Shown: piece after piece, positions 1 through 9,264 of the stretch | Layout of the letters: each line of letters begins with the position of its first letter | Position numbering within the stretch: position 1 is the first letter of the stretch | Assembly (NCBI GenBank): GCA_002862785.1 | Contig: PKDZ01000025.1 | Coordinates: forward strand, 1-41,414 | Direction of reading: 5' to 3' | DNA length: 41,414 nucleotides | DNA from: Flavobacteriales bacterium | GTDB lineage: Bacteria > Bacteroidota > Bacteroidia > Flavobacteriales_D > Sanyastnellaceae | The notes under the pieces: generated by a model | What the model was told of the DNA's origin: nothing | What the model saw: only the letters and a program-made list of their open reading frames with translations | Database searches by the model: none | Made by a program: the position numbers and the translations under genes

Positions 1-10
1 GTGGAACGGG

Positions 11-835
11 TCAGCCCATGATGTGGTAGCCGCCGTCGATGTGGCGGATCTCGCCAGTGATGTGCAGCCCGGGCTGCATGAGGTGCACGATCTCGAGGGC
101 GAGGTCGCGTGGCCCGGCATTGCCCAGTGGGCTCATGGATTCGGCCTTTTCGACATCGGACGGCTCGAGCGTCGCTGTGCCCGCCTTGCTGCCGAGGTAG
201 GGCGAGAAACGCAAGGCGTTGACCCGGATGCCGCGACTGCGGCCCAACTCGTCGGCCAATTCGATGGTGATGCGCTCGAGCGCCGCTTTGGCGACGCTCA
301 TGTTGCGGTAGGGGTGGAAGGTGACTTTCTCCGCAGCGATGTAGCTCAGCGAGCAAATGCTGGACCCATCGCGCAGGGCGCCCGTCTTGAGCAGGTGGTG
401 GGTGATGCGGACCAGAGAGAAAGCCGAAACGCCCAGGGTGTCAGAGAACTCGGCCTGCGTGACCTCCAGCAACGGCTTGACCTGCTTGTTGCGGATGGTG
501 CGGTCCATGGCGATGGAGTGCAGGAACCCGTCCAAATGGAGTCCGTTCTCCGCCAGGCCAGCCCCGAGGTCGGCCATGCTCTCCTCCTGCGTCGCGTCCA
601 GGATGATGATGGGGGTGTCCTCGCCCAATTCGGCCTTGACCGTCTCCCGGAAGGCCGTTTCGTTGGCGGAGAGGTAGGCCTGGGCCTTGTCGGAGAGGTC
701 CGTGTGGTGGGGTGTGACGCCGAGGCCGGCGCAGACGACCTGACCGCCCTGTTCGACGATGGCTTTGGCGGCGTGAAGGGCGAGGGAGCCGGCATCGGAA
801 ATGCCGGTGATGAGAAAGCGCTTGTCCTGAAGCAT
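11..835 (-). CDS. fabI: Enoyl-ACP reductase (FabI-like short-chain dehydrogenase)
   Basis: A 274-residue NAD(P)H-dependent reductase of the FabI branch of the short-chain dehydrogenases, expected to reduce enoyl-ACP in the last step of a fatty-acid elongation cycle in the cytoplasm. The N-terminal nucleotide-binding segment reads FLITGISDAGSLA (residues 7-19). The active site has the FabI pattern Y165, then Y176-x6-K183, and the C-terminal HIDGGYHIMG is typical of FabI. The reading frame continues 12 codons upstream, but the ATG at 835 is preferred because it lies two bases after the stop of the upstream FabH-like gene, so the two are probably co-transcribed and translationally coupled. Family membership is clear. 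Whether it is the housekeeping FabI or a specialised paralogue of a secondary pathway cannot be told from this window. Confidence 0.85.
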   Translation of the reverse strand: MLQDKRFLITGISDAGSLALHAAKAIVEQGGQVVCAGLGVTPHHTDLSDKAQAYLSANETAFRETVKAELGEDTPIIILDATQEESMADLGAGLAENGLHLDGFLHSIAMDRTIRNKQVKPLLEVTQAEFSDTLGVSAFSLVRITHHLLKTGALRDGSSICSLSYIAAEKVTFHPYRNMSVAKAALERITIELADELGRSRGIRVNALRFSPYLGSKAGTATLEPSDVEKAESMSPLGNAGPRDLALEIVHLMQPGLHITGEIRHIDGGYHIMG

Positions 836-837
836 GG

Positions 838-1809
838 TCAGACTTTGTAGAGGGCGGTGCCCCACGTCCATCCCGCGCCGACGGCGGCGAAGAGGAGGTG
901 GTCACCCGGTTCGAATTCGGTGGAACGCCAGGTCTCGTCGAGGACGATGGGGATGGTGCCTCCTGAGGTGTTGGCGTAGCGGTCCATGTTGGTTTTGACC
1001 TTCTCCCAGGGCAGGCCCACGCGGCGGGCGACCTCCTCGAGGATCTTGATGCTCGGCTGATGCGGGAGCATGCAGGCCACATCTTCGATGGCCAAACCGG
1101 TCTTGTCGAGCAGGGTGCCGATGGACTCGGGCACGGCCTTGATGGCGGTCTTGTAGACGGCGGGGCCATCCATCTGGAAGCAGTGTAGGCCTTGGGCGAG
1201 GGTCTCCTCGCTGGCTGGGCGTTCGGATCCGCCGGCGGGCACGGTGAAGCCGTCGCGGCCAGAGCCGTCTGTGTTCATGTCGAAGCCGATGAATCCGCGG
1301 TCCTCCTCGGTGGCGGTCAGCAGGATGGCGCCGGCCCCATCTCCGAAAAAGACGGAGTCGCGTCGGTCCCAGTCGATGATGTTCGAGAAGGTGTCCGCTC
1401 CGATGACCATGACGTTGCGGTACAGGCCGGAGGCGATGAACTGACAACCAGTCGTCAAAGCGAAGAGGGCGCCGGAACAGACAGCGGCGATGTCGAATCC
1501 GGCGGCGTTTGTCGCACCGAGTTTCTCTTGGACCATACACGCAGAGGCGGGGGCCGGTCGGTCCGGGGTGGCCGTGGCGAGCACGATCAGGTCCAATTCC
1601 GAGGCGGCCATCCCGGCCATGTCGAGGGCCCGTTGTGCGGCCTTTGTGGCCAGTTCGCTGGTGGTCTCACCCTGGCTGATGCGGCGCTCCTTGATGCCGA
1701 GCCGTTCTTGTATCCATGCATCGTTGGATCCGACGCGGTCGAAGTACTGGTTGGGGACGACGTGCTCGGGGGCGTGTGAGCCGGTTCCGGCAATGATGGC
1801 GTTGGGCAT
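838..1809 (-). CDS. fabH: 3-oxoacyl-ACP synthase III (FabH-like)
   Basis: A 323-residue beta-ketoacyl-ACP synthase III, which condenses an acyl-CoA starter with malonyl-ACP to begin fatty-acid or related acyl-chain synthesis. The thiolase-fold catalytic triad is intact: C111 in AAVCSGALF, H250 in LPHQPS and N280 in YANTSGG. Length matches the family. The ATG at 1809 is chosen because the protein then begins MPNAIIAGTG, the usual start of the fold; seven further codons upstream stay open. It is the first gene of a two-gene minus-strand unit with the FabI-like gene. The region upstream carries two palindromes (1840-1854 and 1869-1885) that could be operators. FabH paralogues also act in secondary lipid pathways, so the exact substrate is open. 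Confidence 0.88.
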   Translation of the reverse strand: MPNAIIAGTGSHAPEHVVPNQYFDRVGSNDAWIQERLGIKERRISQGETTSELATKAAQRALDMAGMAASELDLIVLATATPDRPAPASACMVQEKLGATNAAGFDIAAVCSGALFALTTGCQFIASGLYRNVMVIGADTFSNIIDWDRRDSVFFGDGAGAILLTATEEDRGFIGFDMNTDGSGRDGFTVPAGGSERPASEETLAQGLHCFQMDGPAVYKTAIKAVPESIGTLLDKTGLAIEDVACMLPHQPSIKILEEVARRVGLPWEKVKTNMDRYANTSGGTIPIVLDETWRSTEFEPGDHLLFAAVGAGWTWGTALYKV

Positions 1810-1839
1810 GGCGCAAGAGGGAAGAGTCAATGATACACC

Positions 1840-1854
1840 GGTTATTTTCTAACC
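1840..1854. promoter_or_regulatory. Palindrome GGTTA-N5-TAACC upstream of fabH
   Basis: A perfect 5-bp inverted repeat with a 5-base spacer, about 30 bases before the fabH start. It has the geometry of a dimeric regulator site but could also form a short mRNA hairpin. No regulator is identified. Confidence 0.35.
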
Positions 1855-1868
1855 TCTTGAATTTCAGC

Positions 1869-1885
1869 CGTGTACCAAGTACACG
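1869..1885. promoter_or_regulatory. Palindrome with GTGTA-N5-TACAC core upstream of fabH
   Basis: CGTGTAC and GTACACG flank a 3-base spacer, a perfect 7-bp inverted repeat 60 bases upstream of the fabH ATG. Its core, GTGTA-N5-TACAC, recurs just upstream of the GH3 gene at 34120-34134. This suggests a shared transcription-factor operator, although two occurrences do not prove it. Confidence 0.4.
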
Positions 1886-1997
1886 AAATCCGGCGAATCC
1901 ATTGATTATGATGCCATTGACCGAGTGATTTTTTGACGCGTTGCCCTTGAATTTGAATAAGTTGATGTCCCATCGTGGAAGGGAGCAGGTGTGAAAT

Positions 1998-2026
1998 AAA
2001 AACGGAGGCCATCTGGCCTCCGTTTT
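1998..2026 (-). terminator. Rho-independent terminator of the FISUMP lipoprotein gene
   Basis: A perfect 12-bp inverted repeat (1999-2010 and 2015-2026) with a 4-base loop. On the minus strand the stem runs directly into a T tract. It lies 25 bases after the stop of the lipoprotein gene that ends at 2051. The A/T-rich arm also makes it partly bidirectional in form. Confidence 0.85.
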
Positions 2027-2050
2027 AGGATCAATATTGGGTGTTCCTGC

Positions 2051-2764
2051 TCACTCATCCAGGATGCAGCGCAGGCAAAGACCATAGGCTGGATCCAAGC
2101 CCCCACAGGCATCGAAAAATCGGTCCTCCTTGATGTGCACAACGGGCACGACCGTCACGATTCCCTGGTGCTCAATGTCCCAGTAACGCGTCCAGAACCA
2201 AGCGGACTGATCGGAGTTCAAGTTCAACGAGGAAGCAGGTGCCAAGGGGGCAACGATGCCGGCTGGTTGGGCACTGAAGCCGAATTTGTTGAATTCGACG
2301 TCCGTCAGGGTGAAGTCCCAATCGGTGGGGTCACAGAATTCGGCGCCGGTCACATTTGAATGGTCCGCAGTAGAGATGCTGCGCGTGTATTGGTGCAGTT
2401 GGCTGTATTCGTTGGCGGTGGGGACCCTCCATCCTTCCGGGCAGACGCCTTTCGGGTTGAGCAAGGTCCAGCCGTTGTAGAAGGTGTTGTAGGCTTCCGG
2501 CAGGTCGGGGCTCACGATGCGTCCGGGGGCATCCACGTCCACGAGTTGCTCCTTGGTCAGCTCCGGGATGGGGGTGCCATCGGTGAACTCGGTGGTCTTG
2601 AGGTTTTCCGCAAACCAGCATTGCTCCCCGATGCGGACCACTTCATAAGTGTGGCCATCCATGGTGGGGGAGGTGCAGGTGCGCTGGTCGGGTTCTTCCG
2701 GGGCACAGGAACTCAACAGGACAAAGGGTGCCGTTGCGGCGAGAAGATGGGAAAGGAATCGCAT
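2051..2764 (-). CDS. FISUMP-domain lipoprotein
   Basis: A 237-residue predicted surface or periplasmic lipoprotein. The signal peptide ends in the lipobox VLLSSC with C20 as the lipidated cysteine. The mature part matches the Fibrobacter succinogenes major paralogous (FISUMP) domain: DGHTYEVVRIGEQCWFAENL, then YNGWTLLNPKGVCPEGWRVP, and later FWTRYW with a C-terminal LCLRCILDE. This domain is common and often amplified in Bacteroidota and Fibrobacterota; its function is unknown, although surface exposure is usual. The gene stands alone, with its own terminator at 1998-2026 and about 110 bases to the protease gene upstream. Confidence 0.8.
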   Translation of the reverse strand: MRFLSHLLAATAPFVLLSSCAPEEPDQRTCTSPTMDGHTYEVVRIGEQCWFAENLKTTEFTDGTPIPELTKEQLVDVDAPGRIVSPDLPEAYNTFYNGWTLLNPKGVCPEGWRVPTANEYSQLHQYTRSISTADHSNVTGAEFCDPTDWDFTLTDVEFNKFGFSAQPAGIVAPLAPASSLNLNSDQSAWFWTRYWDIEHQGIVTVVPVVHIKEDRFFDACGGLDPAYGLCLRCILDE

Positions 2765-2875
2765 GTCTTCACAACGCTCCGTTTTTGCGGGATGTTGCGT
2801 AACTCATTGAAATACAACTATTCAGCGTCGTCTTGCGTTGTAATTTCTGTGGGGTTCCGACGAAGGGGTGGCGCG

Positions 2876-5107
2876 TCAGTGTGCCTTCGTGATTTGGATG
2901 ACCTCCGTGTGCTGCCCTTGCCTCAGGTGGAGCAGGTGAACGCCGGCGGCGAGGCCGTTGAGCTTCATCTCGAAGGGTGTCCGATTGGTTCCGCGGCGGA
3001 CGGGGCGTCCCTGCAGGTCGATCAGGACCCAATCGACCCGCCCTGCCTTCTGGCCGTTCACATCGATTTGAATGTGACGGTGTGCCGGGTTGGGGTAGGC
3101 CACAAATCGAGCGTTTCTTAGGTCGGATTCCTCCATGGCATTCAGGGCGAGGGCGGCTTGGACGGCGGCGGTGGCAGTGACCTTGCCTTGGCCCCAGACG
3201 GGGTCGCCTTCTTCTGGCAACGTGCCGGTGTTGTTGTCTTCCCGGGCGGTCTCCTCGAGAACGTTGCGGACCTGGGCGGAGGACAGGGCAGGGTTGGCCT
3301 CGAGCATGAGGGCGACGATGCCGGCGATGGCCGGGCTGCTCATGCTGGTGCCGGACAGCCGGGCGAACTCGTAGGTCGTGCCGTCGAATTCGACTGTTTC
3401 CGTGACGTTGTACGAGCCGTCGCGGAAGGAGCTGAGCGAGGACTCGACGTTGACGCCCGGGCCGCTGAGGCTGGGCTTCAACCGGCCGTCGAGGGTGGGG
3501 CCAAAAGAGCTGAAATAGGCGAGTTGCCCGCCGATTTCGTTGCCGCCAGAATTGACGAAGTCCGCGCTGTGCGCGCCGACGGCGATGACATTCTGGGAGC
3601 TGGCTGGATGCTGGACGCCATAGAACGGGTCTCCCGCTGTCCACCCGGGCTGTCCCGCTGAGCTGAAGTCGTAGCCCCAGTTGCCGACATCGTTGGTCAG
3701 GTAGGTGTGGTTCCACGCGTGGACCTCGCCAAGGGGGGAAGTCACCTGCAGGATCACGTTGACGTTGGACTGGCCCTTGTGGACGCGGATCTGGAGGAAA
3801 GGACGTCCGTTGGCCGGGTGGCTCTGTTCCACGACGACGTCATAGAAGACGGTGTCGTCTCCATTGACCACAATCTCGTCTTCCCACATGCCGGGCCCGC
3901 CCTCCGTGAGGATCCAGGGTGTGTTGCCTGATGCGTTGAAGGCGCCATCAGCGAAGCCGAGGCTGGCCTCGATGGTCCGTCCGGGTTCGCCCCAGAGGTG
4001 AAGGCTTTGGCCCCACGCGTTGGGGTTGGAGGACAAAGGGTAGAAGGTGACGAGCGAGCGGACCGTGTCGCCGGGGGCGGTGAAGGTGTGGTCGAAGTGG
4101 AAGTCGCTGTCGCCGTTGTTGCCGTTGGAGGTGACGATTACCACGCCCTCGTCGGACATGGCGTCGATGAACTGGTTGCTGAGCGACGTGCCGTCCGGGG
4201 TACCCCATTGTGGCAGGCCCCAGCTGTTGTTGATGACGAGGCGCTTGTTGTCCGCCTCGGCGATGTCCTGCATCCAGGCGAACGCGTCGAGGGCGGAGGC
4301 TTCGTCGACCATAAGGGTGGCAAAAAGGAATTCCGCTGTGGGAGCCATGCCGTGCAGCCCGATGCCGCACCCCGATCCGCCTGCGATGCCGGCCACATGG
4401 GTGCCGTGGGTGGAGTAGGAGTAAACGTTGGCGGTGTCGGTGCCCATCGCCATCAGTTCCACCGGTGACTCGGCCACCGTGCCGTACTCGAAGCCGGCCG
4501 GGGCGGGACCGGATTGGCGGTATTGGTCCCACGCGCCTCGAATCCGCGTGGACGTGAGGGTGGTGTCGTAGAAGTTGGGGTGGGTGTAGTCGAACCCCCA
4601 GTCGAGCACGCCGATCAACACGCCCTCTCCGTGGAAGGCCTGCGGCAGGTTGATGCCGGCGTGGACGCTGTCGACGCGGGTGCCGACTCGGGCCCGCTCG
4701 AGGTCGGGCACCGCCTTGGACGCCAATTCCACGCGGGCCATCGGGAGTCCGTCGATGAGGTCGAGTTGGAAGGCGTCCATCCGGAATGAGGCGATGCCAT
4801 ACCGGCAGGTGCCCGGTGTGATGGCCGGCTCAGCTTCGGCCCACGCCAACCATTCCTCTTTGGTGAGTAGGTCATCGAGCTGGCCGATGAACCCCACGGT
4901 TGGACGCTCATCCACCCACGCCACGGGGTAGGCGCCTTTCGCCGCATCATAGAAGGCTTTGGCCACAGGGTGTGTCTGAATCAAATCGTTCATTTCCTGA
5001 AGGGCCTGCTGCGCCGTCATGGCCCGCACGGGGCCTTGAGCCACGGCGCGCCCCGGGAGAATCAGCAGGAAGAAAATCCAAAGAGCGGGAAGAGGGAGGG
5101 GGCGCAT
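2876..5107 (-). CDS. Secreted subtilisin-like serine protease (S8) with T9SS sorting domain
   Basis: A 743-residue exported protease. A signal peptide (about residues 1-24, ending AVAQ) is followed by a propeptide-like stretch and an S8 catalytic domain. The triad is visible: D169 in LDWGFDYTHP, H234 in STHGTHVAG and S588 in SGTSMSSPA; N328 in SNGNNG fits the oxyanion position. A long insert (about 340-500) separates the His and Ser regions, as in S8 enzymes with beta-rich insertions. The last 75 residues, starting near FVAYPNPAHRH and ending in a short basic tail, look like a type A T9SS sorting domain, so the enzyme should be exported across the outer membrane. It diverges from the T9SS protein starting at 5179, with only 71 bases between the two starts. 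Confidence 0.85.
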   Translation of the reverse strand: MRPLPLPALWIFFLLILPGRAVAQGPVRAMTAQQALQEMNDLIQTHPVAKAFYDAAKGAYPVAWVDERPTVGFIGQLDDLLTKEEWLAWAEAEPAITPGTCRYGIASFRMDAFQLDLIDGLPMARVELASKAVPDLERARVGTRVDSVHAGINLPQAFHGEGVLIGVLDWGFDYTHPNFYDTTLTSTRIRGAWDQYRQSGPAPAGFEYGTVAESPVELMAMGTDTANVYSYSTHGTHVAGIAGGSGCGIGLHGMAPTAEFLFATLMVDEASALDAFAWMQDIAEADNKRLVINNSWGLPQWGTPDGTSLSNQFIDAMSDEGVVIVTSNGNNGDSDFHFDHTFTAPGDTVRSLVTFYPLSSNPNAWGQSLHLWGEPGRTIEASLGFADGAFNASGNTPWILTEGGPGMWEDEIVVNGDDTVFYDVVVEQSHPANGRPFLQIRVHKGQSNVNVILQVTSPLGEVHAWNHTYLTNDVGNWGYDFSSAGQPGWTAGDPFYGVQHPASSQNVIAVGAHSADFVNSGGNEIGGQLAYFSSFGPTLDGRLKPSLSGPGVNVESSLSSFRDGSYNVTETVEFDGTTYEFARLSGTSMSSPAIAGIVALMLEANPALSSAQVRNVLEETAREDNNTGTLPEEGDPVWGQGKVTATAAVQAALALNAMEESDLRNARFVAYPNPAHRHIQIDVNGQKAGRVDWVLIDLQGRPVRRGTNRTPFEMKLNGLAAGVHLLHLRQGQHTEVIQITKAH

Positions 5108-5178
5108 GGTCGAAAATTAAGGCCACCACCATGCCTCGTGCTGGGCCGGGGGCGCAGGGAAATGTGCATCTTGACGAC

Positions 5179-7155
5179 ATGAAGCCGATTGCCTGCGGTC
5201 TCCTCGTCTGGAGCCAGCTCATTTTTTCGTCCCTCCTGTGGTCCCAATGCGCGGATTGCGAAGTGGACCCGAATTGCGGATCTGCGGACGGATTCCCGAC
5301 CCTGTGCCCGGAAACCCTGCCCTCCGGGACGGCAGGCGAACCGTACGAGACCGTGGTCAGTGTGTCCATCCCCGCCGAGATCACGGACCCCGGCTCTGGC
5401 CTCGTGGCCACCCTCAATACGGTCACCATCACCAGTGTGGCGGGCTTGCCGCCGGGCATGGACCTGACCTTCGACGACGAGGATGGGGTGTATGAACCGG
5501 CCGCGGGACAGACCGCAGGGTGTGCGACCCTTTGCGGAGAGCCCCCGTTCCCAGGCGTCTTCGATGTGCAGCTCGGCATTTTGGCTGTGATCACCGCCCT
5601 CGGCTTCGAGCAGGACGTCACGGAGTCCTTCAGCCTGACCCTCGTGATTGACCCCGGGGCCGGGGGGACCAGTTCCTTCAGTTTCGAACCGGTCGCGGGA
5701 TGCGGCGAGGTCTGGGCCAGTTTCGAAGCGACCGTCTTTGGGGAGGGCAACCAGATCACCGATCACCAGTGGACGCTGGGCTCCAACGGGCCGGCGTCGG
5801 GGGCTGCCCTCGACAGCCTGTACTTCGGTACGGCCGGCACGGAGACCATTACCCTGGAGACCACCATCCTCGACCAGGTCCTCCAGCAAGTCCAGCTCTT
5901 CAGCACCGGCGGAGGCGGCTGGGATGACTTCTTCGGCAATCCGGATCCCTACTTCACCTTGAAGGATGGCAATGACAATGTGGTCTACACCTCGAGCACC
6001 GTCGATGATGCGGGGTCGGCCACCTGGACCGGGCTCAATGTGGTCCTCAACAATCCGCCCTACGCCCTCGACTTCTACGACGAGGACCTCTTTGATGGAG
6101 ACGACTGGCTCGGCTGGGCTCCGTTCACCCCGAATGGCCCCGGCACGATTTCCATCGACGCCAACCCGAGCAACGCCCAGCTGACCATCGGCCTCGACCC
6201 GGTGGTGACGGTGGTGGATGCGGCCGAACTCGTGGTGCACCCGCTGCCGGAGGTCGGCATTGTTCTCGACGGTGTGGACGGGGTGGCTTGTCCCAACGAC
6301 AGCCTGCTTCAGTATTCATGGTCCTTGTCGGGTTCGACGGTGGCCGGAGGGCCGGATGCGGTGTATTCGCCGGAGCAAAGTGGGTGGTACGCCGTCATGG
6401 CCCTGGATTCCAATGGGTGTTCGTCGATGTCTGACTCCATTCTGTTTTGCCTGCCTGATGCCGGCATGCCGCTGAACCTCAACGAGGCCAACGGCATTCC
6501 GATGGGGCTCGAGGCGAGCGTGGACCACCCTTGGTGGGCCTGGTATTTCAATGGCGAGCTGGCTGATACCCTCCTTGCCGGAGGCCATGTCTGGTTCCCA
6601 TTGGAGAGCGGCTGGTACCGCGTTGAGTCGGTGTCCGACCTTGGATGCCCATTGGCCAGCGACTCCCTGCTGGTGTGCTGGCCACTCGAGGCCCCGGAGG
6701 TCATCCAGGATGCGGCCGGCGACCTGGTCATCGAAGGGGATTTCGCCTCGGTCCAATGGTGGGCCGATGAAACGGAACTCGAAGGCGAGACGGGCCTGGT
6801 CCTGACCGCTCCTGGCGAAGGCAGCTACTCCGTGTGGGTCACAGACTTTGCCGATTGTCCCGGAGTGCAGTCCGAGCCGGTGGTCTACGTCGGCATCGCG
6901 GAAATGGGAGCTGATTGGACATGGACCGTCACGCCGAATCCGGTGGACGCCCGATTCCAATTGGAGTTCGATTCCGCCTGGCAGGGTGGGGAGGCCCTGC
7001 TGTTCAGTGCGGCCGGTGTCCTCCTCGAGCGTCGCTTGCTGGGCGCATCCCCAATGGGCTGGGAGGCAGGAGATTGGGGGAGGGGCGTGTACCTGCTTCG
7101 CCTGACCGATGAGAGGGGCCAAACCCAGTCCGTGCGCCGCATCCTTCGGAATTGA
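5179..7155 (+). CDS. Large secreted protein with Ig-like region and T9SS sorting domain
   Basis: A 658-residue exported protein of unknown function. The open frame extends 93 codons upstream, but that part is the antisense of the neighbouring protease gene. The ATG at 5179 gives a clean signal peptide (MKPIACGLLVWSQLIFSSLL...) before a Cys-rich mature start (CADCEVDPNCG). A stretch near residues 90-110 (VAGLPPGMDLTFDDEDG) resembles the putative Ig domain seen in secreted bacterial proteins. Later modules repeat a W-Y-x-V pattern around short CLPD or CWPL motifs (about residues 360-550), suggesting tandem beta-sandwich repeats. The C terminus (TVTPNPVDARFQLEF to the final RRILRN) is a T9SS type A sorting domain. 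It could be an adhesin or matrix protein, but no enzymatic motif was found. Confidence 0.75.
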   Translation: MKPIACGLLVWSQLIFSSLLWSQCADCEVDPNCGSADGFPTLCPETLPSGTAGEPYETVVSVSIPAEITDPGSGLVATLNTVTITSVAGLPPGMDLTFDDEDGVYEPAAGQTAGCATLCGEPPFPGVFDVQLGILAVITALGFEQDVTESFSLTLVIDPGAGGTSSFSFEPVAGCGEVWASFEATVFGEGNQITDHQWTLGSNGPASGAALDSLYFGTAGTETITLETTILDQVLQQVQLFSTGGGGWDDFFGNPDPYFTLKDGNDNVVYTSSTVDDAGSATWTGLNVVLNNPPYALDFYDEDLFDGDDWLGWAPFTPNGPGTISIDANPSNAQLTIGLDPVVTVVDAAELVVHPLPEVGIVLDGVDGVACPNDSLLQYSWSLSGSTVAGGPDAVYSPEQSGWYAVMALDSNGCSSMSDSILFCLPDAGMPLNLNEANGIPMGLEASVDHPWWAWYFNGELADTLLAGGHVWFPLESGWYRVESVSDLGCPLASDSLLVCWPLEAPEVIQDAAGDLVIEGDFASVQWWADETELEGETGLVLTAPGEGSYSVWVTDFADCPGVQSEPVVYVGIAEMGADWTWTVTPNPVDARFQLEFDSAWQGGEALLFSAAGVLLERRLLGASPMGWEAGDWGRGVYLLRLTDERGQTQSVRRILRN

Positions 7156-7213
7156 TGCACACTTCCTGCGCACGTCGAGCAAACCTTTCTCCGGGCCATC
7201 CGTCTTTCCATTG

Positions 7214-9256
7214 ATGCTCTGCTTTCTGTCTCATTCCAAAACCGTCTGGCAGGTCCTGCTGATTGGCCTGTTGTGTGTCACAGTTTCGGCCAACGCCCAG
7301 AATTTGACCGGGGCGTCCGATCTCTCACTGGTCCAATCCTGGTCGCAGGAACCGAATGGATGGAGCTATCCGGTGGCGGTTTCCGTGCCGCCCGGTGAAA
7401 TGCCCGCACAAGGTTTTCCTGTGGGGATCCTGCTCCATGGCAATGGAGTCAATGGTTTTCAGATGCTCAACTTGGGGGGCAACCTCTTGACGGACCACAT
7501 TCTGGTGGCGCCCACCGGCTACCTCAACTCCTGGAACCTCTGCGGAGAGAACAGTGAGGCTCCCGACATCGCCATGTTGTCCGACCTCGTCGCCCAGCTG
7601 TCGGGGTTTGACAATGTGGATGCCAACCACATTCGCCTGATCGGCTCTTCGAATGGAGCGGGGCTGGTGAACCAGGCCTTCATCGAGTTGGACGATCCCG
7701 GTGTCGATGCCTTCGTGGCGATTGTATCCCAAATGAACCAGCCGCAGTTTCATCAAGGGGCCTTCCACCGCCCTTCCGGGGTGACGGATGCGCCGCTTTC
7801 TTTCTGTGGTTACGACGACGTGGTGGTGCCGCCACAGGGGCGGAAATACCTGTCGATCTGCAACCACAACGACTCTGTGGTGCCCTACGATGGTGGTCCA
7901 GCGGTGGGCAATTTCTTTCTGCCTGCTGAATTCGCCATCCACCAGGTCGCACTGCAGCAAGGGCACGTAGGACCTCCCGTTCCGGGCGAGCCTTTGGCGG
8001 GCACGGGGTTGACGGCATTCAGCTACCTCGAGGGGAATGTGGTGCTCGTGCGCGGCAATGCCGGACACGGGACAAGCCCTTCCCAGACCATGGTGGCGTC
8101 TGAATTTCTCAGCATCGAGGATGTGCCACCACCTGCACCTTCCGAAGGCGATTGTCCGGAAGATCTGGATCTGGATGGTGTGGTCGGTGTTTCCGACATC
8201 TTGATTTTGCTGGGTGAATTCGGATGTGTGGTGGAGTGCGGTGCGACGGACATCGATGCGAACGGATTGGTGGGCGTCAGCGATGTGTTGGCCATGCTCA
8301 ACGTGTTCGGGATGCCCTGTTCGGACGGACCTCCGGTGCCCACCGTCATGGCGAACTCCACCTATGCGGTTGTGGTCGACACAGCCATCGTCTATGCGGA
8401 AGGGTTGAGCCATGAGACCTGGAATTCGGATACCTCTATGACCATGCCACTGCTGCTGGATGCCTATGTGCCGCAGGGTGCCGGGGACAACCGTCCTGCC
8501 ATTGTCATCATTCACGGTGGTGCGTTCAATGGGGGCTCTCGGCAACAGGAGAGTCTCGTCGCGATGGCCAATCACTTTGCCAGCCGCGGCTGGGTGGCCT
8601 TCTCCATCGACTACCGGCTCGCCGGCGATGTGGGGACCGTTCCGCAGCAATGGGCCGACTCGGTCCTCAGCGCAGGCTTGGACACTTGGCCGACGACGCA
8701 ATCGCTCGCCATATACCCCGCTCATCGAGACGCCAAAGCGGCGTTGCGCTGGGTGGCGGCGAATGCCGAGAATTACGGCATCAACATGGACTACCTCACA
8801 GTGGGGGGAGGCTCCGCCGGGGCCACCACCGCCATCGGGGTCAGTGTGACAGAGCCAGGCGATTTCACCGACGAACTGACCGTGGCGGAAGACCCGATGC
8901 TGGCCACAACCCATTTGGGCGAGACCTATGAAGTGCAGACCATTTTGGATTTCTGGGGGGGGCGGGGGTCCGTGGACTTGTGGCACGGCGTCTACGGGGG
9001 CAACCGGTTCGATTCGGGCGATCCGGCTTTGTTCATCACGCACGGCACGAATGATGAAACGGTGCTCTACACCAATGCATTGGCGCTCGAAGCGACCTGG
9101 ACGGACATGGGCGTGCCGTACATCCTCCACACCCTGCAGGGAGCAGGGCACGGTCCGTGGGGGGCGACTGTCCCAGACGCTGATGGGAATCCTCAGAGCC
9201 TGAGCGAGTTGGCCTTCAATTTCATGGTCGCCCAGCAGGCCCTTCAGGTTGAGTAG
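7214..9256 (+). CDS. Secreted double esterase joined by a dockerin-like linker
   Basis: A 680-residue exported protein with two different alpha/beta-hydrolase domains. The start at 7214 gives a signal peptide ending SANAQ. Domain 1 (about 40-300) resembles polyhydroxybutyrate-depolymerase or feruloyl-esterase types: nucleophile S146 in GSSNG, D220 in HNDSVVPYDG and H285 in NAGHG. Residues 314-368 hold two copies of a D-x-D-x-(D/N)-G-x-V-G-V-S-D pattern, as in dockerin type I or other EF-hand-like calcium repeats. Domain 2 (about 380-680) is a carboxylesterase or acetyl-esterase type: oxyanion HGG at 434-436, S534 in GGGSAG, D614 in HGTND and H646 in GAGHG. The substrate is unknown; removal of acetyl or feruloyl groups from plant or algal polysaccharides is a reasonable guess. 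There is no obvious T9SS tail. Confidence 0.8.
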   Translation: MLCFLSHSKTVWQVLLIGLLCVTVSANAQNLTGASDLSLVQSWSQEPNGWSYPVAVSVPPGEMPAQGFPVGILLHGNGVNGFQMLNLGGNLLTDHILVAPTGYLNSWNLCGENSEAPDIAMLSDLVAQLSGFDNVDANHIRLIGSSNGAGLVNQAFIELDDPGVDAFVAIVSQMNQPQFHQGAFHRPSGVTDAPLSFCGYDDVVVPPQGRKYLSICNHNDSVVPYDGGPAVGNFFLPAEFAIHQVALQQGHVGPPVPGEPLAGTGLTAFSYLEGNVVLVRGNAGHGTSPSQTMVASEFLSIEDVPPPAPSEGDCPEDLDLDGVVGVSDILILLGEFGCVVECGATDIDANGLVGVSDVLAMLNVFGMPCSDGPPVPTVMANSTYAVVVDTAIVYAEGLSHETWNSDTSMTMPLLLDAYVPQGAGDNRPAIVIIHGGAFNGGSRQQESLVAMANHFASRGWVAFSIDYRLAGDVGTVPQQWADSVLSAGLDTWPTTQSLAIYPAHRDAKAALRWVAANAENYGINMDYLTVGGGSAGATTAIGVSVTEPGDFTDELTVAEDPMLATTHLGETYEVQTILDFWGGRGSVDLWHGVYGGNRFDSGDPALFITHGTNDETVLYTNALALEATWTDMGVPYILHTLQGAGHGPWGATVPDADGNPQSLSELAFNFMVAQQALQVE

Positions 9257-9264
9257 GCCCGAAT

